NCBI RefSeq assembly: GCF_000756305.1
Contig: NZ_JRFE01000025.1
Location: forward strand, 56,792 to 120,791
Source: Myxosarcina sp. GI1
Lineage (GTDB): Bacteria; Cyanobacteriota; Cyanobacteriia; Cyanobacteriales; Xenococcaceae
Direction: 5' to 3'
DNA: 64,000 nt
Under the pieces are notes generated by a model. It had not been told where the DNA came from. It made no database searches and worked only from the letters and a program-made list of their open reading frames with translations. Both the position numbers and the translations under genes were made by a program. Shown one piece after another: positions 1 to 9,017 of this stretch. The stretch's first letter is position 1. The number at the start of each line of letters is the position of its first letter.

Positions 1-272
1 GAGCCACTAGCAATATTTGCGCCGACATCTCCCCAATGGTGACAGCGTAGTTTGCCGCGATCGCTTTCTTCGGCTCTAACTCGCCAAAAATCTTCCTGTC
101 GCTCTGATTCTACTGGCATCCTCACCCGATTTTCAGCCTGCCATACCATGTAAGCAGCCCGTGAAGCAACTAGTTCGACTTCATAATCTGCTGCCAAAAG
201 AAATTTGAGGATGCGTACGGTATAAATTAAACCAGAAGCACCGCTAACACCAATGATTAAAGGTTTTGTCAT
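1..272 (-). CDS. ubiX: Flavin prenyltransferase UbiX (partial, 3' end outside window)
   Basis: The first 90 residues read in from an ATG at 272 and run off the left edge. The N-terminus MTKPLIIGVSGASGLIY carries the GxSGASG nucleotide/flavin-binding loop of UbiX/Pad1 enzymes, which make the prenylated FMN cofactor of UbiD-type decarboxylases. A conserved stretch with SRAAYMVWQAEN follows, as in cyanobacterial UbiX. The start lies 12 nt downstream of the stop of the HEAT-repeat gene on the same strand, so the two are probably co-transcribed. The rest of the protein cannot be judged here. Confidence 0.85.
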   Translation of the reverse strand, partial: MTKPLIIGVSGASGLIYTVRILKFLLAADYEVELVASRAAYMVWQAENRVRMPVESERQEDFWRVRAEESDRGKLRCHHWGDVGANIASG

Positions 273-284
273 TTAAGGGTCGAG

Positions 285-1037
285 TCAGATTAATCCTTCA
301 AATTCTAATTCTTCGATAAACTGTAAACCTCTAGGATCGCCGACTTTAAGAATGGCGGTTTTAGAGTCATCTTTTACTCCATAGTCATCGTCTTCTACCA
401 AGGCTTCGATTAAGGCATCGATTGCCGTAGCATAAACTACATTAGAAGGAAGCTCTCGACAAAGCTGGCCGATTGCCCAGGCGCAATTACTTCTAACTGC
501 CGCCATTGCATCTTTTCTTAAAGCTTCAATCAAAGGTGGCATAGCGGCAATTACATCTTCATATTCTAAAGTAGCTACTTGAGCTAGAGCACTAGCCGTC
601 CACAGACGTACTGCCGAAATATCGGTTTTGAGAGTATATATTAGTGGCTGCAAAGCGCGGCGATCGCGGCTATTGCCTAGAGCCCAGACTATACCTTTAC
701 GCACGTAGCCATTCCAATCTTCCTCTAATAGCTCGATTAGCGGTTCTACTGCTTCGGGTGAAGTGTTTCTTCCCAAAGCGTAAGCAGTACTGACTCTAAC
801 TAAAGGACAGTCATCTTTTAGTAGTTTAATTAACAACGGAATTGAGCGTCGATCTTCTAGTTCGCAAAAAGCTCTAGCCGCGATCGTTCTTTGAGAGGCT
901 TGCTCGGATTGCAGTAGCTCTAGCATTTGTTCGGGGTCGGGAGGGGGAACTTCTGATGCTGGGGCTACCGTATCCATCTCATCAAGCGGACTGGTGAGTT
1001 CTTCAGTTGATAACAGGCTCAATTCATCATGTTGCAT
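285..1037 (-). CDS. HEAT-repeat (PBS-lyase-like) protein
   Basis: This 250-aa protein is built of repeated helical pairs of the type RSIPLLIKLLKDDCPLVRVSTAYALG, spaced about 31-35 residues apart over residues ~40-235. These are HEAT/PBS-lyase repeats, of the kind found in phycobilin lyase subunits CpcE/CpcF and in many cyanobacterial scaffold proteins. The acidic N-terminal 35 residues look disordered. It has no signal peptide or membrane segment. It directly precedes ubiX. Calling it a bilin lyase would go beyond the evidence, because CpcE-family proteins cannot be separated from generic HEAT scaffolds by eye; a protein-protein interaction role is the safe reading. Confidence 0.75.
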   Translation of the reverse strand: MQHDELSLLSTEELTSPLDEMDTVAPASEVPPPDPEQMLELLQSEQASQRTIAARAFCELEDRRSIPLLIKLLKDDCPLVRVSTAYALGRNTSPEAVEPLIELLEEDWNGYVRKGIVWALGNSRDRRALQPLIYTLKTDISAVRLWTASALAQVATLEYEDVIAAMPPLIEALRKDAMAAVRSNCAWAIGQLCRELPSNVVYATAIDALIEALVEDDDYGVKDDSKTAILKVGDPRGLQFIEELEFEGLI

Positions 1038-1709
1038 AATTGCTTAAGTTATCTTATTAGTGCCAATTTCTCAAGTATTAACCAACGGTGCGAACTAAAA
1101 TTGCTATGCCCTTTAGTTTTCTCGAATCGATAGCTTTTCCAACCCAATCCCACTCTTATCTTAATATTTAATGTGTATTCAACGCTACATTGTCTGGGTG
1201 GCTACGCTGGCAGCAAACATAGAATGTCTAGTTGACAAAGATAACGTTCGGGCATCTTGATGTGGGTACTATATACGATCGTGCCAGCTTGGCATTTGTT
1301 ACAAACCCTCAGTATTAAAAGCACGGTGTATTCGCCTCAGCACCTGCGTACACGGCAACTGTAAGTTCCGTTAACTAGCAAAAACAAAGTAACAAAGTTA
1401 GGCTTTAAGCAGATGGACTTATTATAATGGCAACTGGTGCTGGTGCAGCCATATCAGAAGGTAAAAAGATTCTCGCGCTTACCGCTACCAATGCCAACAA
1501 AAAAATTGCTACTACAATTAAAGGAGTTATGTATTGACGAAAAAAATTCATTTAAATAAATAGATTTTTTAGGATATAAGGGTTAGAGGGTTTTAATAAA
1601 ATAAATTCCCAAACAAATCGTTTCAACGATAGTCTTTTTTTATCATAGTAAGAATCGCTCTCAAGAGGTTAGCCAATTTTCGCTACAGTTTAGAAATTTG
1701 TGTCAATTT
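1038..1709. other. Intergenic region between divergent HEAT and kinase genes
   Basis: This 670-bp gap between divergently transcribed genes presumably holds both promoters. The only coding-like signal is the 36-codon frame at 1427-1537, listed separately. I see no tRNA, structured RNA or transposon end. The last 150 bp before the kinase gene are very AT-rich. Confidence 0.5.
1427..1537 (+). CDS. Possible 36-aa small protein
   Basis: An ATG-TGA frame of 36 codons begins MATGAGAAISEGKK and ends ATTIKGVMY. It is rich in Ala, Thr and Lys, and an in-frame TAA lies seven codons before the ATG. No good Shine-Dalgarno sequence precedes the start. I do not recognise the product. It could be a real small basic protein, a remnant of a decayed gene, or chance; composition is the only support. 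Confidence 0.25.
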   Translation: MATGAGAAISEGKKILALTATNANKKIATTIKGVMY

Positions 1710-4403
1710 ATGTCAGACTCCGACTTTACTATTCCAATATCTCATACTCACGATTCTAGTTCAGAGGTTGGGGAAGAGCGTGGCTACAAGATTTTAAGAT
1801 CGGGCGATTTATTATGGAAGAGATACTATATTGTCAGGGAGCTTGGCAGTGGAGGATTTGCTACTACTTATCTGGCAGTCGATCGCCAGTCTAAGCCTCA
1901 AACTAAATGCGTTGTCAAACAGCTACAGCCAAGGTTTAATAGTCCAGCAGTATGGGCTAATGCTAAAGAAAGGCTGGCAACAGAAGCAAACGTGCTACAG
2001 TGGTTGGGCACTCACGATCGCATTCCTCGACTTTTAGCTCATTTTGAAGAAGATCGGCAATTTTACCTAGTTTTAGAATTTATTGAAGGTGAAGAACTAG
2101 AACTAGAGGTACAACGACAAGTTTTAACGGAACCTCAAGTAGTCGAGTTTTTAATTGAAATTTTAAAAATCTTAAATTTCGTCCATCAACAGGCTGTAAT
2201 TCATCGTGATATCAAACCAACTAACCTGATCAGACGGAAGAAAGACGGTAAGTTTACCTTAATTGATTTTGGTGCAGTTAAGGAAATTGGCACTTTAGCG
2301 TTTGACTCAAATAAACAGCCAATCGAGACTCAAATCATTGGTACACCTGGCTATATGCCACCCGAACAAAACAGCGGCAAACCTATTTTTAGCAGCGATC
2401 TTTACGCTTTGGGAAAAACCGCTATTTTCGCGCTTACGGGGCGATCGCCAATTGAATGGGAATTTTCTGAATCTCCAGACTCACCCAACTGGTACGATAA
2501 TCTTACTATAAGTAAAGCTCTAATCGAAGTTATCGAACGACTGACTGCCTCTAAAATAGCCGAGCGCTATCATAATGCCAACCGAGTTTTGCAAGATTTA
2601 AAACCAATGTTAGCAGTCGGCAAAACTGTTGCAGGACGATATTATATTGATGAGTATATAGGTAGCAGAGGCAGAATTAGCACTTATATATCTAGAAATT
2701 TAGGAGCGGATAATCCTTCTTTATATTATTTAAAAATTTTACAGCCTCAACAAACGCCAGCTTCTAGTTTGGATTTTGTAATCGAACGGTTAAACAGGGA
2801 GCTAACAGAGTTAACTAAATTAGAAACTTGCTCGCAGGTTCCTAAAATTATTGAATATTTAACCGATCGTAAAAATTTATATTTAATTCAAGAATACATA
2901 GAAGGTGAATCTTTAGCAAGAATAATCAAACGAAAAAAGATTTTTTCAGAAGCAGAAATTATCGATATAGTTATTTCCACTGCTAAGATTTTAGTCTCTA
3001 TTCACCAGCAAAATATCATTCACGGCAATATCAATCCTTTAAGTATAATTAAGCGCAAACACGACGGCAAGCTATTACTAGTAGATTTTGGCTCGATTCA
3101 AGAAGCGATATCTCTGTCTTCAAATAGTCATAGCCAAGTTTTCCCTGGCTCTCAATCTCACACTGACGAGCCACACGAAGCAAAGCATTTGTCTTATCCA
3201 GCTTCTAGTTCAAACTTAGAGCGAGCTGAATATCTCTCTCCCGAACAAATTTTTGGTAGCAAATCCGTTGCTAGTGATATCTATAGTTTGGGTATGACAG
3301 CCATTCATCTATTGACGGGAGTTGCTCCTGCTAATTTGCCCAAAAACCCTCGTACTGGCGAAATATTATGGCAAGATTTTCAAGCAGCTTCGGAATCAAA
3401 AAATGAAGTAATTTATAATGCCAAGCTTGCCAAAATTTTAAATAAAATGGTTTGTTTGGACAAACGCAAGCGATATCATTCTGCTGCCAAACTGATTAAA
3501 GACTTAAATAAAATTAAGCACAGCTCTAGCTTTCATAATTTGTCAAAATATTTATCGATTGTCCTCGTCCTAACTGGAGTAGTTTGGTTTGGATTGATTC
3601 AATGGGCGCAAAGAGTGGCTATTTTAGAGTTTTATAAAGGTGATATCAAACTAGAAGCCAAAAAATATAGAGAAGCAATTGAATATTATGACAATGGCTT
3701 GCAAAAGCTACCCAAAACTTACGGTATAGTTAAAAACTTCGAGCAAGTATGGTTGAAAAAAGCTAGAGCCTTAAGCCAATTAAATAGCTACGAACAGGTA
3801 ATAGACACCTGTAGCAATGCTTTAAGATATTATCAAAGTTATCGGTTATGGAACTGTAAGGCTTTAGCTTTAGATAGTCTCAAACAGTATGAAGAAGCTT
3901 TAAAATCTTACGATCGCGCCCTCGGCTTAAATAATGATTCTCCCTGGGTATGGAACAATCGCGGTGAGGTTTATGCCAAAATGGGTAATCCCGAAGCAGC
4001 GATCTCCGATTTTAAGCAAGCAATCGAACTAGATGCCGAACGAAGTTTTGTGCCCTGGAATAATTTGGGTAAGCTACACTATCAGCAACAAGATTACCAA
4101 AGAGCGATCGAAGCCTATCAGCAAGCGTTATCGGTCAAAGAAGATTATCTTCCTGCTTTAATAGGTTTGGGCAATGCTCAAAAAAACTTGCAACAGTATT
4201 CAGAGGCTTTACAGGCATATAACAAAGCAATTGAAATTGATGATACTTCCTATGAAGCATGGTATGGCAAGGGTTTGGTTGAAGAATCATTACAGCAATA
4301 TCGGGAAGCTAGAAAGGCTTATCAAAAGGCTTTCAGTCTAAAACCAGATTGGGAAACTGTAATTAAGGCGCTGCAGAGAGTAGAAAGGAAACTAGGTAAT
4401 TAA
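1710..4403 (+). CDS. Ser/Thr kinase-pseudokinase tandem with membrane segment and TPRs
   Basis: An 897-aa protein if the ATG at 1710 is used; a TTG four codons upstream is possible, and neither has a clear RBS. Residues ~38-300 form a complete Hanks-type kinase: Gly-rich loop GSGGFA at 46-51, Lys70, HRD at 165-167 and DFG at 186-188. A second kinase-like domain follows at ~305-600. It keeps Lys342 and DFG (459-461), but the catalytic loop reads HGN (438-440) and its Gly loop is degenerate, so it is probably a pseudokinase. A hydrophobic segment at ~614-633 is followed by about six TPR-like repeats to the C-terminus. Inference: a membrane-anchored signalling kinase whose TPRs recruit partners on the far side of the membrane. 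Confidence 0.88.
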   Translation: MSDSDFTIPISHTHDSSSEVGEERGYKILRSGDLLWKRYYIVRELGSGGFATTYLAVDRQSKPQTKCVVKQLQPRFNSPAVWANAKERLATEANVLQWLGTHDRIPRLLAHFEEDRQFYLVLEFIEGEELELEVQRQVLTEPQVVEFLIEILKILNFVHQQAVIHRDIKPTNLIRRKKDGKFTLIDFGAVKEIGTLAFDSNKQPIETQIIGTPGYMPPEQNSGKPIFSSDLYALGKTAIFALTGRSPIEWEFSESPDSPNWYDNLTISKALIEVIERLTASKIAERYHNANRVLQDLKPMLAVGKTVAGRYYIDEYIGSRGRISTYISRNLGADNPSLYYLKILQPQQTPASSLDFVIERLNRELTELTKLETCSQVPKIIEYLTDRKNLYLIQEYIEGESLARIIKRKKIFSEAEIIDIVISTAKILVSIHQQNIIHGNINPLSIIKRKHDGKLLLVDFGSIQEAISLSSNSHSQVFPGSQSHTDEPHEAKHLSYPASSSNLERAEYLSPEQIFGSKSVASDIYSLGMTAIHLLTGVAPANLPKNPRTGEILWQDFQAASESKNEVIYNAKLAKILNKMVCLDKRKRYHSAAKLIKDLNKIKHSSSFHNLSKYLSIVLVLTGVVWFGLIQWAQRVAILEFYKGDIKLEAKKYREAIEYYDNGLQKLPKTYGIVKNFEQVWLKKARALSQLNSYEQVIDTCSNALRYYQSYRLWNCKALALDSLKQYEEALKSYDRALGLNNDSPWVWNNRGEVYAKMGNPEAAISDFKQAIELDAERSFVPWNNLGKLHYQQQDYQRAIEAYQQALSVKEDYLPALIGLGNAQKNLQQYSEALQAYNKAIEIDDTSYEAWYGKGLVEESLQQYREARKAYQKAFSLKPDWETVIKALQRVERKLGN

Positions 4404-4445
4404 CTCAATCGATTTCTATCCTATAGTTAACTTACTTCTTAATTA

Positions 4446-5381
4446 ATGAAGCAAATTCTCTCAGCAATCAAACCCTATCTACGTTGGTTCATTCTGGGAG
4501 GAACGCTATTTTTTCTAGTCAAAGTTTTTAAAGATCGCTGGCAAGAAATAACCGCAGTTAAATTAGTGTTTTCTGATTGGCTATTGTTATTTGCGGCTTT
4601 ATGTGTAACCTTGCTTGCTCATATTTGGTCTGGTTGGGTTTGGACTTGGATACTCGATGTTTTTCAGCAGTCTATAACAACCTGGCAGGGAATAAGAGTT
4701 TATTTAATTACCAATATTGCCAAATATTTACCTGGGAATATCTGGCATTTTTATGGCAGAATTACCGCTATTACTCAGAATGGCGGCTCGTTAAGTACGG
4801 CTACATTCAGTGTTTTATTGGAACCTTTATTACTAGCTGCGGCAGCTTTATCGGTTTACCTAGTTGGTATGAGTTTTGGTTGGCTGTCAACTAGTTTTGA
4901 ACTCAAAATTATTGGTTTGCAAATTGCTTGCTTATTAATAATTTTAGTAGGAATTAATCCCCGTATTCTTAATTTTTTGTTACTACGTTTGAGTCGTAGT
5001 AAAAACAAATTAGAAAAGATTGATGCCAGGTTAGAACGCTATCCCATCGCGCCTTTTTTGGGAGAAATTGGGTTTTTAGCTTTTCGGGGAACGGGTTTTT
5101 TACTAACTTTTACCGCTTTTAAATTTGTAGCGATCGCACAAATACCGCAGTTAATTAGTGCCTTTAGTTTTGCTTGGTTGTTAGGCTTAGTAATTCCTGG
5201 TGCGCCTGGCGGCATTGGAATATTTGAAGCGACAATTATTGCCTCTTTAGATAAAACACAATTTCCCACAGCAATAGTGTTAGCTACAGTGGCTTTTTTT
5301 CGCGTTATTAGTATTTTAGCTGAAGCGATCGCTGCTGGAGTAGCTTGGCTTTGGGAACTGATGGACAACTACAGACAGTAA
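4446..5381 (+). CDS. Lysylphosphatidylglycerol synthase TM-region-like membrane protein (UPF0104)
   Basis: This 311-aa polytopic protein has about eight hydrophobic segments and the family motif PGGIGIFE near residue 258. It matches the COG0392/UPF0104 family, the integral-membrane half of MprF-type lipid flippases. No C-terminal aminoacyltransferase domain is present, so it is not a full lysyl-PG synthase. Stand-alone members are common next to glycan or lipid genes, and their substrates are mostly unknown. It lies 42 bp after the kinase-TPR gene on the same strand and could be co-transcribed with it. Confidence 0.8.
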   Translation: MKQILSAIKPYLRWFILGGTLFFLVKVFKDRWQEITAVKLVFSDWLLLFAALCVTLLAHIWSGWVWTWILDVFQQSITTWQGIRVYLITNIAKYLPGNIWHFYGRITAITQNGGSLSTATFSVLLEPLLLAAAALSVYLVGMSFGWLSTSFELKIIGLQIACLLIILVGINPRILNFLLLRLSRSKNKLEKIDARLERYPIAPFLGEIGFLAFRGTGFLLTFTAFKFVAIAQIPQLISAFSFAWLLGLVIPGAPGGIGIFEATIIASLDKTQFPTAIVLATVAFFRVISILAEAIAAGVAWLWELMDNYRQ

Positions 5382-5426
5382 AAGTTTTTTGTATAATGAT
5401 GTAATACGAAAAAAAATATTAGAGCG

Positions 5427-6350
5427 ATGAATCCTCATCTAATAATTCCTGTTGGTACACAGGTTGTGAGTCGAATTGAAGTTAGAGATAAACATAACCA
5501 AATATTGTGCTTGCAAGGAGGCTTGGGAGTGATAACTCAAGCACCTACGGATAATTCTCATTCATATCAAATTCGTTTACCCAATGAGAGACAAATTACT
5601 TTACGTCGCCATCAGTTTAGTATTCGTAAGCATTACCAGCGAGGTTTGGAATATGCCCAAGATATGCTGGCAGAATATAACTTATACGATTATGTTATTT
5701 ATCGCTGCGTAGTAGGTTCTAAAGCTTTTGGACTCGATAATGAAGATTCTGATACAGATTTAAGAGGTATTTATCTACCTCCTGCCGACTTACACTGGTC
5801 ATTATATGGCATTCCCGAACAGCTAGAAAATAATGAGCGTCAAGAATGCTATTGGGAATTACAAAAGTTTATTATTTTGGCACTAAAAGCTAATCCCAAT
5901 ATTTTGGAATGTTTGTATACGCCGATGGTGGAAACAGCAACAGCGATTGCCGAAAAATTGCTAGCTAATAAAGAAATATTTTTATCTCAGTTAGTTTATC
6001 AAACATACAATGGCTACGTAATGTCTCAGTTCAAAAAAATGGAGCAAGATCTGAGAAATATGCAAGAAATTCGCCCAAAACATGCCATGCACCTAATTCG
6101 CCTGCTGCTGTCGGGAATTACAATTTTAGAACGTGGTTTTGTTCCCGTAAAAGTAGACGATTATCGTAGCGAACTATTGGCTATTCGTAACGGTGAAATG
6201 TCTTGGGAAGAGGTTAATAAATGGCGATTGGATTTGCATCAAAAGTTTGACAGAGCAAAATTTAATTCTACTTTACCCGAACGTCCAGACTATGAAAAAG
6301 CTAATTCTCTATTAATTAAAGCTAGACGAAAAATGTGCGATCGTTTTTGA
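5427..6350 (+). CDS. RlaP-type nucleotidyltransferase (Pol beta superfamily), copy 1
   Basis: A 307-aa protein with the Pol beta/NTase signature: GS at 97-98, then DSDTDLRG with metal-binding Asp109 and Asp111. It resembles the PF10127 family (COG3541), named RlaP after a predicted RNA-repair nucleotidyltransferase. Residues 1-65 form an extra beta-rich N-terminal domain with regularly alternating hydrophobic residues, resembling a small barrel. The downstream neighbour is a second, shorter NTase of the same type. Nucleotidyl transfer is well supported by the motif; the acceptor (RNA, protein or small molecule) is not known from sequence. Confidence 0.78.
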   Translation: MNPHLIIPVGTQVVSRIEVRDKHNQILCLQGGLGVITQAPTDNSHSYQIRLPNERQITLRRHQFSIRKHYQRGLEYAQDMLAEYNLYDYVIYRCVVGSKAFGLDNEDSDTDLRGIYLPPADLHWSLYGIPEQLENNERQECYWELQKFIILALKANPNILECLYTPMVETATAIAEKLLANKEIFLSQLVYQTYNGYVMSQFKKMEQDLRNMQEIRPKHAMHLIRLLLSGITILERGFVPVKVDDYRSELLAIRNGEMSWEEVNKWRLDLHQKFDRAKFNSTLPERPDYEKANSLLIKARRKMCDRF

Positions 6351-6440
6351 ACACGGCAGACATTAAAAATAACAAAGAAATTTAGTTTAAAGATAATTTT
6401 TATCGCGATCGCCACTAGAAATAAGTTTACTTTCAAAAAG

Positions 6441-7205
6441 ATGTTAACCAGGATCGACAAGCTAAAAAAAATATCTAGTTCTCAACCATATACCTTATTG
6501 TTTGCTACGATTAGTGGCGCACATTTGTATGGATTTCCGTCTTCAGACTCAGATTACGATCTGCGGGGTAGTCATATTTTGCCAGTTGCAGAAGTTATTA
6601 GTTTGTATCCTGTAAGAGAGACAATAGAAATTTCTAAAACAGAAGCTAATTTAGAATTAGATTTAGTAACTCACGATGTTAAAAAGTTTTTGCTATTGTT
6701 ACTAAAAAGAAATGGTTATGTTTTAGAACAACTCTATTCACCGCTAGTAGTTCATACCACAGCAGCGCATAAAGAACTCAAAGCGATCGCAGCTAATTGT
6801 ATTACTCGTCATCATAGCTATCATTACTTAGGCTTTGCCAAAACTCAAAGACGTTTGTTTGAGAAATCTACAATCAAAAAAATCAAACCACTTTTGTATA
6901 TTTATCGAGTTTTGCTAACAGGTATTTACTTGATGAACACAGGAATCATTGAAGCTAATTTAGTAAAGTTAAATCAAGAATTTAAAATTTCTTATCTTAG
7001 CGATCTAATTGCTATTAAAACCGAAGGTAAAGAAAAATCTATTTTAGAAAGTGATAACGTCGATTTTTATTTGCAAGAATGCGATCGCTTGTTAGCAGAA
7101 TTAGAAACAGCAGCAGCAAACAGTCATTTACCAGATTCTCCCTCAGAAGCAACTAAAGCCAAACTTAATGATTTATTAGTTGAGGCAAGAATAAAATGTG
7201 CTTAA
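6441..7205 (+). CDS. RlaP-type nucleotidyltransferase, copy 2
   Basis: A 254-aa paralogue of the preceding gene. The active-site region reads SGAHLYGFPSSDSDYDLRG, with Asp38 and Asp40 in the metal positions and SG in place of the GS pair of copy 1. It lacks the N-terminal barrel-like domain. The first ATG (6441) is accepted because the NTase core begins almost at once. It starts 90 bp after copy 1 and stops one base before the convergent larB stop. The two copies are clearly diverged, so this is an old duplication or a two-component pair rather than a recent tandem copy. Confidence 0.76.
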   Translation: MLTRIDKLKKISSSQPYTLLFATISGAHLYGFPSSDSDYDLRGSHILPVAEVISLYPVRETIEISKTEANLELDLVTHDVKKFLLLLLKRNGYVLEQLYSPLVVHTTAAHKELKAIAANCITRHHSYHYLGFAKTQRRLFEKSTIKKIKPLLYIYRVLLTGIYLMNTGIIEANLVKLNQEFKISYLSDLIAIKTEGKEKSILESDNVDFYLQECDRLLAELETAAANSHLPDSPSEATKAKLNDLLVEARIKCA

Positions 7206-7206
7206 T

Positions 7207-8007
7207 TTATAGTCGCTCGAAGCGATCGCCTTTAGTTTTATTTAATTTACTTGCAGTACGTAGAATTTGCGCTGCTAAAACTGCCGCACCGAAACCATTA
7301 TCGATATTTACGACACCAATACCAACCGCACAGGAGTTGAGCATAGTAAGTAGTGCTGACACCCCAGAGAAACTAGTACCATAACCGATACTGGTAGGAA
7401 CGCCAATTACAGGGCAATCTGCCATTCCAGCCACTACGCTAGGTAACGCCCCTTCCATTCCTGCAACGACAATTAACACATCGGCTTCGTAAATAAGTTC
7501 GCGGTGACTCAATAGACGATGAATTCCCGCTACTCCCACATCCCAGAGACGGTTGACATTAAAGCCACAAAGTTCTGCAGTCATAGCAGCTTCTTCAGCA
7601 ACGGGAAGATCGGCAGTACCAGCAGTCACAATTGAAATCTTGCCAGGGTGTCTGACGGCGACTTCAGCTTGGGAGAGTACGCAAATTCGGGCTTCAGGGT
7701 AGTAAATTAAGTCGTCAATCTCAGCTTTTAACTGCTGGTAAACTTCTGGAGTGATGCGAGTCGCCATTACCACAGGGGTATCTTGTCGCATCGCCTGGAT
7801 AATTTTAATTATCTGGTAAGGAGTTTTACCCAAACCCCAAATTACTTCGGGAAATCCCGTTCTTAACTGACGATGGCGGTCGATTTTAGCAAAGTCAGCA
7901 ACTGGTTCAAATGGCAGATGTTTGAGTTTTTCTAAAGCAATTTCGGGGCTAATATCCCCTGTGGCGATCGCTTCTAATAAATTTTTTATAGCTTCAGGTT
8001 CGGTCAT
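7207..8007 (-). CDS. larB: Nickel-pincer cofactor biosynthesis protein LarB
   Basis: A 266-aa protein whose C-terminal half is an AIR-carboxylase (PurE)-like domain, with VTAGTADLPVAEEA and the Gly/Ala-rich GMEGALPSVVAGM stretch. LarB carboxylates and hydrolyses nicotinic acid adenine dinucleotide as the first step toward the nickel-pincer nucleotide of lactate racemase-type enzymes. No larC or larE lies in the window; in cyanobacteria these genes are often dispersed. It is followed 15 bp away by ispE on the same strand. The family call is firm, the physiological client unknown. Confidence 0.85.
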   Translation of the reverse strand: MTEPEAIKNLLEAIATGDISPEIALEKLKHLPFEPVADFAKIDRHRQLRTGFPEVIWGLGKTPYQIIKIIQAMRQDTPVVMATRITPEVYQQLKAEIDDLIYYPEARICVLSQAEVAVRHPGKISIVTAGTADLPVAEEAAMTAELCGFNVNRLWDVGVAGIHRLLSHRELIYEADVLIVVAGMEGALPSVVAGMADCPVIGVPTSIGYGTSFSGVSALLTMLNSCAVGIGVVNIDNGFGAAVLAAQILRTASKLNKTKGDRFERL

Positions 8008-8022
8008 TATGTTGGACTTTTC

Positions 8023-8967
8023 TTAATTTCCCAGATGAACACCGCCAGTAAAAAGCTGAGTGACCCACAAACTTAGTTCGGGATTAGAAATTTTAGAACG
8101 CATTTGGTCTTTAATCGATATCGCACTTGCTTCTGATTCGCAGAGGGCAAAAACAGTAGAACCACTACCCGACATCATCGTCCCTAATACTCCTGATTCG
8201 GCAAACATAGCGCGTAATTTATCTATCTGCGGATGTGCGGGTAAAACCACCTTCTCTAAATCGTTACGCATCAATTTACCGATTTCTGCTCCCTGCCCTT
8301 TTATTATGGCACTAACTATCGGACTGGAGTGTACCTGCGCTCTACGAGCTTTAATTTCGGCGCGATCGCGTGCATAAGTATCGCCATACTTTTGTCGATA
8401 GGTTTGATATGCCCAGGGTGTAGAGACGCTCAAGCCGTTGTACTTAGCTAACACTACCCATAGATTATCCAAATCTTTAATCGCATCTAGTTTTTCTCCC
8501 CTACCAGTGGCGATCGCCGTTCCTCCTGAAATACAGAAAGGAATATCGGAACCCAATTGAGCCGCCAATTCGTGCAGTTCGGGGGAAGTCAAACCTAGTT
8601 CCCACATCAAGTTAATTCCTACCAATACTGCTGCTGCATCTGCCGAACCGCCACCCAAACCAGCAGCAATGGGAATATTTTTTTCAATGGCAATATTCAC
8701 GCCGCCATAGTTGGCATAAACTTCGGGAAAGCTATCGCACATCAGCTTTGCCGCTCGATACGCTAAATTCGTTTCATCTGCTGGTATTGCCGAAGAATTA
8801 GTACGTAAATTAATTTTTTGATTATCGCTCGGTTCGATAGTCAGGCGATCTGCCAGGGTAATGCTTTGCATAATCATTACCAGTTCGTGAAAACCATCAG
8901 GGCGATCGCCGATAATTTCTAAATAAAGATTGATCTTAGCAGGAGCAATTAGAAGATATGAGTGCAT
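8023..8967 (-). CDS. ispE: 4-diphosphocytidyl-2-C-methyl-D-erythritol kinase
   Basis: A 314-aa GHMP-family kinase. It starts MHSYLLIAPAKINLYLEI (substrate-binding AKIN motif) and has the ATP loop AAGLGGGSADAAAVL near residue 97-111. The third GHMP motif, GTMMSGSGSTVFAL, lies near 265. IspE phosphorylates CDP-ME in the plastid-type MEP pathway for isoprenoids, which in a cyanobacterium feeds carotenoids, phytol and quinones. Length is normal. Its stop is 15 bp from the larB start, so transcription is probably shared. Confidence 0.93.
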   Translation of the reverse strand: MHSYLLIAPAKINLYLEIIGDRPDGFHELVMIMQSITLADRLTIEPSDNQKINLRTNSSAIPADETNLAYRAAKLMCDSFPEVYANYGGVNIAIEKNIPIAAGLGGGSADAAAVLVGINLMWELGLTSPELHELAAQLGSDIPFCISGGTAIATGRGEKLDAIKDLDNLWVVLAKYNGLSVSTPWAYQTYRQKYGDTYARDRAEIKARRAQVHSSPIVSAIIKGQGAEIGKLMRNDLEKVVLPAHPQIDKLRAMFAESGVLGTMMSGSGSTVFALCESEASAISIKDQMRSKISNPELSLWVTQLFTGGVHLGN

Positions 8968-9017
8968 GAGATAATGAGCTTCTAACGATAAACAGCGAGA
9001 TTGGCTATTAGTGGCTA

